A stretch of 64,000 nt of DNA from Rhizopus sp. PT2906 (taxonomy: Eukaryota; Mucoromycota; Mucoromycetes; Mucorales; Rhizopodaceae), in NCBI GenBank assembly GCA_025529335.1, contig JAMYHX010000227.1, positions 1 through 64,000 of the forward strand, in the 5' to 3' direction. The number at the start of each line of letters is the position of its first letter. Positions within the stretch are counted from its first letter, which is position 1. Positions 47,450-57,959 of the stretch are shown in pieces. Below the pieces are notes generated by a model that saw only the letters and a program-made list of their open reading frames with translations, did no database searches and was not told the DNA's origin. The position numbers were made by a program, and so were the translations under genes.

Positions 47450-48909
47450 TTATGGTTGGTAGGTGTTTGCTAAACGCTTTCCTACTTTTTTCATCAAGGT
47501 GCCTTCTGCTTCCAATTCCTTTTTCAGTAACTCTTCACCTAACTGTCTTCGTCTTTCTTCCTCCCTGTCTTGCTCTTCTTCTGAAACAGATTGTCTTTGC
47601 AGCTGCAGCTGCTGCCATTCAGGGCACCGCATCCTTTGTCTAAATGTATCTGCAATCATTAAAGCGTCTGTAGAAGACAGGAGAGGTTCTTTTGAATAGA
47701 GCGACACGCTCGAGTGGGGTCTCATTTCATAAAGGGGTGAAGAAGGCTCGCATTTGGATGTCTCGTGAAGCTTAGTTGGCTGGCTATGACTGATGACAGA
47801 TGCGATCGTCGGATTGACCATGGTCATGCTGGATGCGTTATTATTAAAAAAGCTTTCTTTGCCTTCTGCTGACTTGCTATTACTTGATTCTGAAAATACG
47901 TGGTCAGTCCCCCCTATCAATTAAGTCTATTGCTCTTTTTTACCCAATTGATCTTTTTCGCCGTGTACGAGTAGTTTCCTACGTACATGTCTCATCGCCC
48001 AACATAGAGTAATGCATGCACCTATGGCAGCCAAGATGGCTAAAGAGGCGGCAGAGATGACCCAAGGCTGTAAAGCGTGCTGATCTTTGTTGAGTACAGC
48101 TGATGGTGTCACGGACGCTTGAATGGTAGGGGTAACGATAGCAACCGATCTACTCGCTGCAGTGCCAAGTTGGGTAGCCGATAGTGATACAGAAGATGAA
48201 GCCAGAGCGACCTCTACATAAAATATATCAGTGGGTCGATTCGAACGTTATTCCCCCTAAATACACATTACGCGCTAAGTTGATGTGGATGGGAGAAGGG
48301 TAGTCTGAGAATACGTTGTTCATTTCTTTTAATGGCTTGACATGACTCGGTATAATGTAGACCAGACAATCGTACGTTTGATTACCGGAATCTAGTCTCC
48401 AGCTGTTATCGACAAGAATTGGGAAGGTTCCAACTGAGGGATCAATATCTGACCAATGCTTCACTTGAATCTTTTGGTAGTTTTGTATAAAATACACATA
48501 AATATCCAATGTCTCCTATAAAAACGAAAAGAGAAGGATCTATATAAATAAGCATAGTTCCTTTTTATCTTTATGATCAGGAAACTAACCGCTGACACAT
48601 AGGATGGATACCTATCAAGTACGTTAGCCTTTTGTTTGTATACAAAGATAATACTTACATCGAATTCCAAGTAATCGGATACCATGTTCCGTTTTTCCAA
48701 GTATCGTTTGGTTTTGGTGAGCATATTGTATCCGTATTTCCGTTTGATCCACACATGACTAATAAATAAGCATCATCTACATACTTTTTCATAGTGTAAT
48801 TGTTACCCGTTGGCTTTGCAGAAACGCTTGATGAAGTTGCTGTTGCTGTCTTTGTCTGAGCATAAATAGATGGAGCTAGGATGATAACAAGTGTTACAAG
48901 TAGAAGCAT
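47450..48909 (-). CDS. Type I membrane protein with KNH/Kre9-like ectodomain
   Basis: Starts with a signal peptide (MLLLVTLVIILAPSIYAQ). The luminal part is Ser/Thr-rich, then carries CGSNGNTDTICSPKPNDTWKNG with WYPITWNS, the GxxxxITW-type opening of the Kre9/KNH (Ser-Thr-rich GPI-anchored) beta domain, continued by LDIYVYFIQNYQ, GTFPILVDNSWRL and YDCLVYIIP. A Thr/Ser/Ala-rich stalk leads to one membrane helix (WVISAASLAILAAIGACITLCWAM) with basic stop-transfer RHVRRK. The cytosolic tail (about 150 residues) is Ser-rich and ends in a Glu/Arg coiled coil (SEEEQDREEERRRQLGEELL). It has four or more exons. It could be a wall sensor; function unproven. Confidence 0.75.
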
Positions 48910-50280
48910 GTTGTTTTTCTATTAATGAATGAATGTATAAATGCTTCAAACAGATATATAGAGTTTAAAAAAGAAAGAGAGAGAAAGATAAACAGTATCT
49001 CACAAAGATATTATAATCGTGTTAGGGGAAGGTTTATAGGAGACACAAAAAGACAAGAGGCATTATTTGTTACAGGAGCAAAACGATTAATTTGGTACAT
49101 TTAGGCATTCAGGGGGAGACAGATGATGGAAGACTTCAACTAATACAAAATAAGCAGTCTATCTGCATAGACTGACAAGTACATCTTTTAGGGACTCCTT
49201 CAATGATTTATAAACGACCTAACCTTTTCACTATTTCATTTCTTTTGCTTTAATAACTGACAATTCTTCATAAGGTTAAAGTTAACCTAGGAGGTAAAGA
49301 GGGAGTGTAAGAGTCAAATCAAATCACAAGGGGAAAGGAATAAAAATAGTCGTGATAGGCAAAATAGTTAAACAAAAAACATACCTCTCTGTCTTCTCTG
49401 TATATAGTATAGGGAAAAGGGGGGAAACATTGCCATGGATATAAATTGACAATACTGTGCTTTTATATCCGTTCAAATGAGTGACTCTGCTTTACAATCT
49501 TTCATATAAATAGAATGGTCTTTTGAGTACTCTATGGTTGGATATCCCTATCTTGGTTTGTAAACTTTACTTTGGCAAACATTTATTTTGGGATCTTCTC
49601 TTTGATTGGCTGAATGCAAGGAATAATTTTACCAATTTTGTCCACTTTATGATGGCTTATAGCGCCAACATTTTTTCAAGCTACTGTAATGAATGAGACC
49701 CCATTAAACGCATTATATGTATAGCTCATAGGAAGAATGGTCAAGCGTGAAATACAACACTATATATTTCCATAGACAAGCAGCCTTTGCTTTGTTTGTT
49801 TTGTAGTAAAAGGATGAGGACGATCAGATAGAAATCAATGTCAGCTCGAGCGGCATCTCTTTTCATGATTATTGATATCTTTCTTGGGGTCGACTGCCAC
49901 TTAAACCTGAAACAAAGACACTTGGGATATCTTGAATTTTCTCTTTATCTTTGGAAGGACATTTTCTTGGATAGTGCTTTATAAAATACTTTATAAAAGA
50001 TCCTTAAAATATCTCTTGGCGCGTGTCACATATACCTCCCTGATCTACGCCTAGTACCTCTCCGATAAAACGCTGTATTGATATACCTTTCAACATGAAC
50101 GCATTATACTAATAGCATCTTTAGCATTTTCTTTTTCTTGAAACATATTCCACGTAGTGTTCCCTTTATCCCTTCTCATCCCCCTTGTCTTTTGTCCTCA
50201 CTTTCTTTGTTTATGAGGATTTGCTTGAAATTGGATCAAGTCACGTTGTTTAAAGCTGCTTCAATAATTTGTGATATTTC

Positions 50281-50316
<36 letters not shown>

Positions 50317-50533
50317 AATAAAAAAAAGACTGTGAAAGAGAAAGAGACACAATAAAATCTATTTCTCTCTCTCTCTCCCCTTCTCTCTCTCTCTCTCTCG
50401 CCTCTCCTCCTCCCTCTCTCTTTCTCTCATTCTTCTTTCTCTTTTATACAGTAAGTACAACCTATTGCATCAAGGTCACAAGTAAACGTGGTATTTTTTC
50501 TCCTTTTATAGCTTATCATTACAACAAAGTCGA
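48910..50533. other. Long divergent intergenic region
   Basis: 1.6 kb upstream of both the KNH-like membrane protein and the copper-fist factor. Contains T30 (50283-50312) and a CT-rich tract (50360-50430). No reading frame or RNA gene recognised; no secure copper-response element found. Confidence 0.5.
50283..50430 (+). promoter_or_regulatory. T30 plus CT-rich tract before the copper-fist gene
   Basis: T30 at 50283-50312 followed by (CT)n microsatellite-like sequence ending about 100 bases before the start codon. Pyrimidine-rich tracts on the coding strand near the transcription start are common in fungal promoters. Confidence 0.5.
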
Positions 50534-51338
50534 ATGGTGTACATAAAGCAAGAAGACGGTACACAAAAGAAATTTGCTTGTATAAGTTGCATCAAAGTAA
50601 AACAGTAGATTTGTATGAATCCTACTTGTATTCATCATTTTCTTAGGGACATCGATCTTCAAAATGTGAACATGTCGATAGAGAGTTGATTGAAATCAAA
50701 AGAAAAGGAAGACCCGTCACTCAATGTGAACGTTGTAGACAATTAAGAAAGACTAAACAGATGCATCTCAAGTGTGAATGTCGTTTGAAGCAAAAGACAC
50801 TAAGATCTATAGAATCTAGAGGTACATTTTCTTATTCTCGGTAATAATTAACTCATGTGTTGCTTATATAGATAGTAATCTATGCTTAGAATGTAAAAAA
50901 TTGAAAGGATTCTGTATTTGTTATAAGGGAGATATCGGCAAAATCAACACCAAAAATTGTATTAGTAGAAGTAGTAGCACTAGTAGTCGTAGTAGTAGTA
51001 GTAGTAGTCATAGTCCATGTTCTGAAGGGTCACTTACGCCACCCATACACCAACAACTATATCCAGCTGGACTGATTGACGACAATAATAATAATAATAA
51101 TAATAAGCGATCACATCATTTGATAATACCCATACATGATCCATCTGATGATATTGACAGTGATACACCAAAGTATAAATCAGAGGAACACGCTATTCCA
51201 GATAAAACAGCAGTCTTGGGAGAACTAACAAATACAAGTTCAGAAGAACTAATGAACAAGATCTACAGTGCATTTAATGATAAACACAAAATAAACCAAG
51301 AAGAAGAAGACCAGTTGGCTGAGCTATCCAACGAGTAA
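50534..51338 (+). CDS. Copper-fist DNA-binding transcription factor
   Basis: Exons 50534-50596, 50647-50821 and 50872-51338 total 705 nt, 234 residues. The copper fist is complete: Cys16, Cys19, Cys28 and His30 in ACISCIKGHRSSKCEH bind zinc, then IKRKGRPVTQCERCRQLRK gives the KGRP minor-groove motif. The start MVYIKQEDGTQKKFAC has about five residues more than the usual MVxINGxKYAC. After it, SNLCLECKKLKGFCICYKG has a Cys cluster (CxxC...CxC) that could sense copper. The rest is Ser- and Asn-rich repeats (AGT and AAT triplet tracts at 50965-51010 and 51085-51108) and an acidic C-terminus suited to activation. Relatives are ACE1, MAC1 and CUF1; which role applies is unknown. Confidence 0.9.
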
Positions 51339-51365
51339 AAAAATTAAATAAATAAGGGCTCTTTT

Positions 51366-52226
51366 TTATCTTCGTCTTGTCTTTGACTTCTTTAGTTTCT
51401 TCTTTTTTTTAATGACGCTTTCTTTAAGGATATCAGGTATTATTAAAGGGGGTAATTGTTCTGTTTGCTCCATCAAATCATCTGTGTCTATTTCATCCAT
51501 ATCTCGATCAGTCAATCGATTGATCGTGTTCATGGTCGCTTTAGGATTCCATTTCCTTTTCTGGGCTTTTTTAATTCTTTCCATCTGAATCCTAATACCT
51601 TCTTCATCGTCCGAGTCAAACACCGTCTGCATTTTCCTTCTCTTTATCTTTCTTCTTCTTATCACTTGAATCTTGTTGTCATTTTTAGTTTCTGTCTTTG
51701 GTCGTGAAACATCTTTCCGTAATGTCATCTTGCGAGGTATTCTTACTTCTCGTTCCTCTGATTTCACCTTGACTTCTCTTTTAGGCCTCATTCTTTGCAC
51801 TCTAGTTGCATTCTCACTCTTAACATGAATGTTTTCTGAGTTTTCCTTTTCTTTAAGTTGGATCTCTTGATTTATAGCTTGATTAGCTTCAGGTTTCACG
51901 TCATGTGTCATTTCAGTCGATTCATCAGTCAGTACTTGTGTCGTGTCTGATTTCTCTTCTTGCTCGATCTGTTGATTATGATTTGATATCGACAGTTCTT
52001 GTAACTGTTGCGAAGGTAACATGAATGTATCACTAGTATCATTCGTGTTTTTGCTATCTTCATCGTCCTCGTCTATTAACTCATATTCTTCTCCTTCGTC
52101 ATCTATTATACACGCACGTATCATTTCATACGCTGAGCTAACATCACTATCATACATATCTGCGTCAAATTCATCGCTACTAGAATCATACATGGGGGGA
52201 ATACTATGTATATGTATATATAACAA
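51366..52226 (-). CDS. Charged nuclear-type protein of unknown function
   Basis: Single open frame of 286 codons; the second Met (at 52190, MYDSSSDEFDADMYDS) is a better start because the first eleven residues are not conserved-looking. The N-terminal third is acidic (IIDDEGEEYELIDEDDED), the middle is Lys/Arg/Glu mixed (PKREVKVKSEEREVRIPRK), and the C-terminal third is basic with RRRKIKRRKMQTVFDSDDEEG, MERIKKAQKRKWNPKA and a closing KKKKKLKKSKTRRR. These are nuclear localisation-like runs; a chromatin or nucleolar role is plausible. No domain recognised. The stop lies 27 bp from the stop of the copper-fist gene. Confidence 0.65.
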   Translation of the reverse strand: MLYIHIHSIPPMYDSSSDEFDADMYDSDVSSAYEMIRACIIDDEGEEYELIDEDDEDSKNTNDTSDTFMLPSQQLQELSISNHNQQIEQEEKSDTTQVLTDESTEMTHDVKPEANQAINQEIQLKEKENSENIHVKSENATRVQRMRPKREVKVKSEEREVRIPRKMTLRKDVSRPKTETKNDNKIQVIRRRKIKRRKMQTVFDSDDEEGIRIQMERIKKAQKRKWNPKATMNTINRLTDRDMDEIDTDDLMEQTEQLPPLIIPDILKESVIKKKKKLKKSKTRRR

Positions 52227-52384
52227 AAAAAAGGGGAATAGAAAAAGTGAAAAAAAAAAAAAACTCGCTCACCATTAAATTATGCGAGGACAAATGTGAA
52301 AGGCGCTACTTGAAAAAAGAAATCACCATTGGGTGGCTTTAGTCAGGTTACAATGACAATAGGATTTACACTTTATTCACTGAT

Positions 52385-53011
52385 AAACAAAAATGATAAC
52401 TTCAGACTACAAATGAGACAACAAATAATAATAATAAAAGAGAGCCTACAAGAAGTAAAGAATGAGATATAAAAGAAATGATTAGTAAATCAGTTATTTA
52501 CATTGATATTAAATACTTACATTATAAAGAAAAAGAGAAGCAAGAAAAGTGAGTAAACGTATAAGAGAATATTAATATCTTACCCGAAGTGTATCCTGGG
52601 TTGGGCTGGCGATAACTGGCCCGGAAAAGCGAAGAAAAAAAGAGAGCGGATGGGACCAAGTTTGGTAAGAACCAAACTACCCCCAGCTAACACCGGATTA
52701 GTTTCGATGGGCAATCTATAGTACTACATATTAGTTTCTTACAAGAGTAAAGAATATAACATACCTCAGGGCTAGCTGGAGCTGATCTTACTTTTTGGTC
52801 CAAAGAAGAAAAGATAAAGAAGCCAGGGTCAGACTATTTAAACAAATTCTCTTACAACTTTTCATTTTGTATAAAGTCTTGACCACATTTGTCTTTTCTC
52901 AAAAATATCAAGCTCATTTTATGTATTAAATGTTGTCTTTTTAAATAATAAAAAAGACATAAAGTGTTTAATTGTTATTGATCTTGTAATGTGTGCCAGT
53001 AATTTCAAGAT
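52385..53011. repeat. Dispersed repeat, copy 3 (long form)
   Basis: Matches copy 2 throughout, for example TTACATTATAAAGAA, TGGTAAGAACCAA, TACTACATATTAG, ACTTTTTGGTC and TGTATTAAATGTTGTCTTTT. It ends at the stop codon of the NIT1 gene. The direct repeats flanking the insert are decayed here (AATCAGTTA and TTTCATTTT). Confidence 0.8.
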
Positions 53012-53945
53012 TTATTCTATCTTTGGATACAAATCATAACGTCTATTCTCAAACACAGGTTGTTCTTTTCGAATTTGCTTCAAGTAACCGATATCAATGG
53101 GAGCAATAGCCATGCCAGGTATCTCTGCGTTATCTGCACATTCTGCTAATACAGTGCCCCATGGATCAACAATCATGGCATGTCCAAAACTTTCTCTCTT
53201 TTCATTATGCTGACCTATTTGTCCAGAGGCAATGACAAATGCTTGATTCTCAACTGCTCTTGCTCGTAACAGGATTTCTAAGGGATTCAGATAAGTAATT
53301 TATATTCATACGTTCTCTATGCTTACCCCAGTGTGCACCCGTCTTGGGTGTAAAGGCACTTGGGAAGGTAAGAATCTCGGCACCCTTGTTGCGCAATTTA
53401 ATACTGATCTCGGGGTATCTCAGGTCATAACAAATTTGTGAGCCCATCTTACCGAGCGGTGTGTCAACAGGAGGTGTGATTTCATCTCCAGGTGTAGTGC
53501 TTTTACTCTCATCTACAGTTGGACCGTCGTTCATATCTGACGAATACATATGTGTCTTGCGGTATATAGAGACTATGTCTCCCTTGTCGTTTACAATCAC
53601 ATGTATGTTGTTCACTTTCTTTGGTTCGGATGATGATTCATGGACACCTACAGAGACCCAAATATTGTGTTCCTTAGCCGCTCTACGGATGTTATTTAAA
53701 AATGCGTGTGAGTCTAGAGGTGCAGCAAGCTTGAGCATTTGGTCCTGAGAAGAGGACATGAAATCAGAGCTTTCTGGAAGGAATACCATCTAATCCATCG
53801 TAGTTAGTATCTACTACAAAACACTCATCCCTAGCTATACCTTTGCTCTATGTTCAGCAGCTTGCTTGATGAGGTCCACACAGACTTTGGTATTCTTTTC
53901 GATATCGTCAGTTGCACAAAATTGGGTGACAGCAGCAAAATTCAT
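53012..53945 (-). CDS. NIT1: Nitrilase-family amidase, NIT1 type (deaminated glutathione amidase)
   Basis: C-N hydrolase thought to repair deaminated glutathione. Exons 53945-53841, 53789-53327 and 53277-53012 total 834 nt, 277 residues. The catalytic triad is visible: Glu in VFLPESSDFM, Lys in IYRKTHMYSSDM, Cys in QICYDLRYPEISI. SAFTPKTGAHWEILLRARAVE and FVIASGQIGQH with FGHAMIVDPWGTVLAE are NIT1 blocks; ICYDLRYPE and the LPES form fit NIT1 rather than omega-amidase NIT2. No targeting peptide is obvious. Its 3' end abuts repeat copy 3. Confidence 0.92.
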
Positions 53946-56246
53946 TTTTCTTTTTGTATATTCAATAATGACAACGATATTCTTGTTATTCCCTTTTTAT
54001 ATCCTTTTTATTTTTGTCTGACCCTGTTTACGTTAGCTAGCGTCATTGGTAGGCAATCATTCCATAGGTTGCGTAGGTATTGCGTCAAACCGATTCAGAT
54101 CGTGTTTTCGATTGAATAATGTCTCAGCCGCGCGGGGGGAGAACTTTATGAAAGGAGAATTCTATCTCTGATTTGTCATCATTGGATGGCTTTGCTCCTT
54201 CGATAACCAGACCCTTTTTTTTGGAAGCATTTCGATTATTTAATATATATAATTCGTCAAAAGAAGAGAGCATTTATTCACTTTGTATAGGCAATGGGTA
54301 TATTAAAGTACACCCTGTCCTATTGCTCCCTTTCTCTTTTTTCTGTTCTTTTGCAATAGTATTTTATAAAGCGTTTCGTAGGACACATTATGTATCATTA
54401 TTTATTATAGTTTTCTTAACGTTGGCAGACAATTTACTTTTCAGTGTCAATGGCCAACTTCTCTCATGATCAAGAATGTTCTAAATTTATCAGCTTTTGG
54501 TTAAAAACTCATTTACTCAGCGTATGACCATGGTTAATCAACAATTCCAATACTTCCCTTTCTTGTTTCCGTCGTTAAGACTAGGTTCGTTTGCAAACAA
54601 TAGCCCAGGCGTATCCTCTTTGCTTGTTATGGTCTTTGATTACTTATTTGAAGCTCTGGGTCAACTACTACTGTACCCAACGGTTTGGCGACAGAGCCAC
54701 CCAAGGTTTGCATAGGTTTTGAATAAAGTGACGCTCGTGGTGCTAATCATGACTTACAGTGATATTCATACTCAGTATTCTTTCAATAAACAAAGTGCAT
54801 GTTTAAGCTCATAGTTGCAAATGACTGTATGCTCTTTAATATGGAGTATAATTGAACAGTCATAAAAGAGACGAAATATGTACAGGCCAAGGCCTGACCA
54901 TGCTTGCTTATTCACTTCATTGACTAGTAATCTCTCTTCTTTATCTGATACAACGTCTTTTATGAGAACCAGTCCTTGTATTTTATAGTCAAGGCCATCT
55001 ACCAACATAAAAAGAAGCAAGAAAAAATGGCCAACACTACATGCACCAGAAAATAGGCTAATTCTACGGGCGCTTCTTCTTCTAGGTACTACATGTAAGG
55101 CTGTCCAGTGGAATATCATTGATGTATGTGGAAAAATGAAAGATGGAGCTATTTGTAAATATATAAACCAACAAAAAGATGAATCTTTTTCAATCATTGA
55201 TAATATGAAGTTAAATCAATTGTTTACCATTTTAGCTGAATAATAAAGAAAAGATTGAAAACAACAACCAACGCTTTACTCGTGTAATGGATTTTTAATT
55301 TCTAGTAATTGGGTTTCCAAACGCAAAGCACTGCATATGCTTCATCGTTCACTATATTTAAACCTGATTCCCTGTGTCACTTTATAGATACAACTTGAAC
55401 CTTCATGTACATGCCTTGTTTCCCTTGTCAAAACTTGCATATGAAAGCTCCCGTGTCGATCACCGTTGAACTTGAGATTTTTCATTCATATGGTAAATCT
55501 ATGGGTAGCCATGAGTAGGAGTAAGCACCAAGTGGGGATTGACTGGTCCCGTTGATATTATATCAGAGTTTCAAGTGGCAAGCATTTTATTCAGATAAAA
55601 ACGTATTCCATGTAGTCATTCTGGTAGAAACTTTCCTAAAGGTCATCTCTTAGAAGTTGTACACGTATATGGTAGCTTATGTGTCAGATGATACTATTGA
55701 TGATTTACTATATATTGAAAGTCGCCCACTCAATGTCACGTTCTTTTGTTTACTTTTCTCTCTTTGCCAACTTCTTTTGCAGTAAGGTACTTCTTGAATA
55801 ATATCGACTAATGCTCTTCTACAGCAAATCTTGCCTATTACCAACTACTGGGCTTAGAGACTTTCTTTGGTAATGGAGTATTGTCGTACCAGACCCACAG
55901 ATGTGGTACGGATTACAGAAAATGGAGGAATAGATTACACAAATAGCATGTACACACCGTGTGGTTTCCAAACAACTGTAGCTAAGGGAAGCATGAATCA
56001 GTGATTGTGGTGTATATAATGTTACTATAAATAAACCCTTGTAACAAAATTCTAGATCATGCATATCTATTTTCTGAATTTGCTCACGATATCATTGGGT
56101 TAGATTTTGTCATTTAAAAACATATACAACTTTATTTAAAAAATGAAAAGAGAAAAAAAAAAAGAAAGGAAAAAGGAAGGGCAATGGATGAATAAAAAAA
56201 TGAAAGGACTATATACAAATGCTATGTACAACAAGCCATATACCAA
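53946..56246. other. Wide intergenic region with a possible AlkB-like relic
   Basis: 2.3 kb upstream of NIT1 and downstream of the Myb-type gene. Only one stretch (54895-55025, minus strand) looks protein-like, and it is listed separately. Otherwise no gene, RNA or element ends recognised. Confidence 0.45.
54772..55197 (-). pseudogene. Possible relic of an AlkB-type dioxygenase gene
   Basis: An open frame of 141 codons in which IQGLVLIKDVVSDKEERLLV and NEVNKQAW resemble the start of an AlkB-homologue domain (GL..I.DFIS..EE..L...I....W). The iron-binding HxD and the second His are not found in the frame or just downstream, and the flanking residues look non-coding. If the match is right, it is a broken or partial copy. 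The similarity is by eye and weak. Confidence 0.3.
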
Positions 56247-57959
56247 TTAAGCGAGGGAAGCATTTTCAGTCTTGACGCGTTTGACATTCTTTGGCGTAGC
56301 AGCAGGAGAAGGCGGAGTATAGACACGGTTGTCATCGTTGAGCAGGGCAGCAATGGATGGGGACTGGCGAGCATCTGTTTTTGGTTCTTTGTTTTCAAGG
56401 TACCGTATCCATCGATTACGACATTGAATGTTTGTTCTTCCTTCTAGATCTCTTGCACAGGCTTCCCAATTGCTTGGACCATATTTTTGAACTGCCTTTC
56501 TCAACTTGTCGTCCTCTTCTTCTGTCCATCGCATATAGGTTGTTCTCGATTTCTTGACAGCAGAACTATTGGATTCAGGAGACTTGTTTTCAGGTACTAC
56601 ATAAAAAGATGAAAGAAAAATAAGTGCATGAAAATATATATACTGTTGTTGTTTTATTTATTACTTTTTGCAGATGGAGTGATTAACTGAGGCATGGTTA
56701 AGAGCGTAACAGCCGAATCCATCGATCTTTGAGATCTCCTGTCATCTAGTCGAGATCGAACTCGTTTTGTGTTTTGGTCATATGCTGTAGTGCTCGTGTT
56801 AGAATCAAACTCTGGATCGCTTAACATCTGATCAGCGACGATGCCGAGACTGTCGAGCGCAGTTAATGGTTGCTGATCGTACAATCGAACTTCACTGCTG
56901 CGGGGAGAAAATTGTTGTTGAAGTAGATAGGGAGGACCCTTCCTTATCTTTTTATATGGTGGATGTGGTTGAGGAGGCTTATTGAACGTGCTGGATTTAA
57001 GTGAATCGACAACTTCATGCAAGTATTCTAGTTCTGCGTCCCTTGCGGATAATCTGAGTTCTGCGAGATATAATTTTCTCAACAGGATGTTTCTGTCTTT
57101 TAATAATGCTTCTTTATCTAATTCCGCGTCTTCAGGAGGTATCTGTATCTTTTCTATTTCGTACAGGGTAGAAGCCATCCTTTGTAACTTTTTCTTTAGT
57201 GTTTCAATATCTTTTTGTAGTATGTTTGTTTCCATCTTGTATCGATTCTTTTGCTCATTTTCCTATATATGGATTAGATTGCTTGATCAAAGGATGAAGT
57301 GGATACATTTACATTCATCAAAAAGATATTCTTCATTGTCTTTATCGCATCTTCTTCTCTTGGTTGATTCTGTCTTGAGTTTCTAATCTGCTCAGCTTGA
57401 GCCCAAATGATACTCTCAAGGTACTTTTGTCTTTCTATTGATTCATGTAGCTAGAAAAGTATGAATAGAATGTATATAAAATGTTATTGCTATACCTTTT
57501 GATATAATTCATCATTCTCGCGTTGCCTCCATTCGTTGGTGGTAGGTGGTGTATAATCCCACTAAGAAGAGTGGATTAGTTTTAGAAATTATATTTACAT
57601 CATTTCTTACAGGATACTGAGTTGCTGCAGTGATTGGTAATTGTATATTTTGAATCGTATTACTACTACTACTGCTGGTCATGGACGGAGTTGTGATTGC
57701 ATTTGGATGCAACTGCTGTGGTGATAATAACGGATGTATGACACTTTGTTGCTGTTGTTGTGGATTATCCAACAAGACTAGATCAATCTTCCACTTTGCA
57801 TTTTCGCCCCAAAGATCAACCTAAATCTGCATAAGTGGGTCTTATATATTTTATATCACGACGATGATATTTCACCTGTCGTTTTACGGATTCAAATATA
57901 CTGTCCAAGTGTGCATGGCTATTATTTTGTGGTTGTACAGAAGGTGCACTAGATATCAT
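56247..57959 (-). CDS. Myb/SANT protein with N-terminal coiled coil
   Basis: Exons on the minus strand run from ATG 57959 (MISSAPSVQPQNNSHAHLD) through VDLWGENAKWKIDLVLLDN, a Gln/Ser/Asn-rich stretch, WRQRENDELYQK, a Gln/Glu helix, a long coiled coil (METNILQKDIETLKKKLQRM, ELRLSARDAELEYLHEVVDSL), a Pro-rich linker and Ser/Arg segment, to a C-terminal single Myb repeat: MRWTEEEDDKLRKAVQKYG, NWEACARDL, CRNRWIRYL, with all three Trp-type positions kept. The order coiled coil then Myb suggests a DNA-binding regulator acting as a dimer. It is not a c-Myb or CDC5 type. Targets unknown. Confidence 0.75.

Noticed and set aside
54895..55197. Intact AlkB gene with introns
   Set aside because: No HxD or second His block within 600 bp on either side, so at best a relic.
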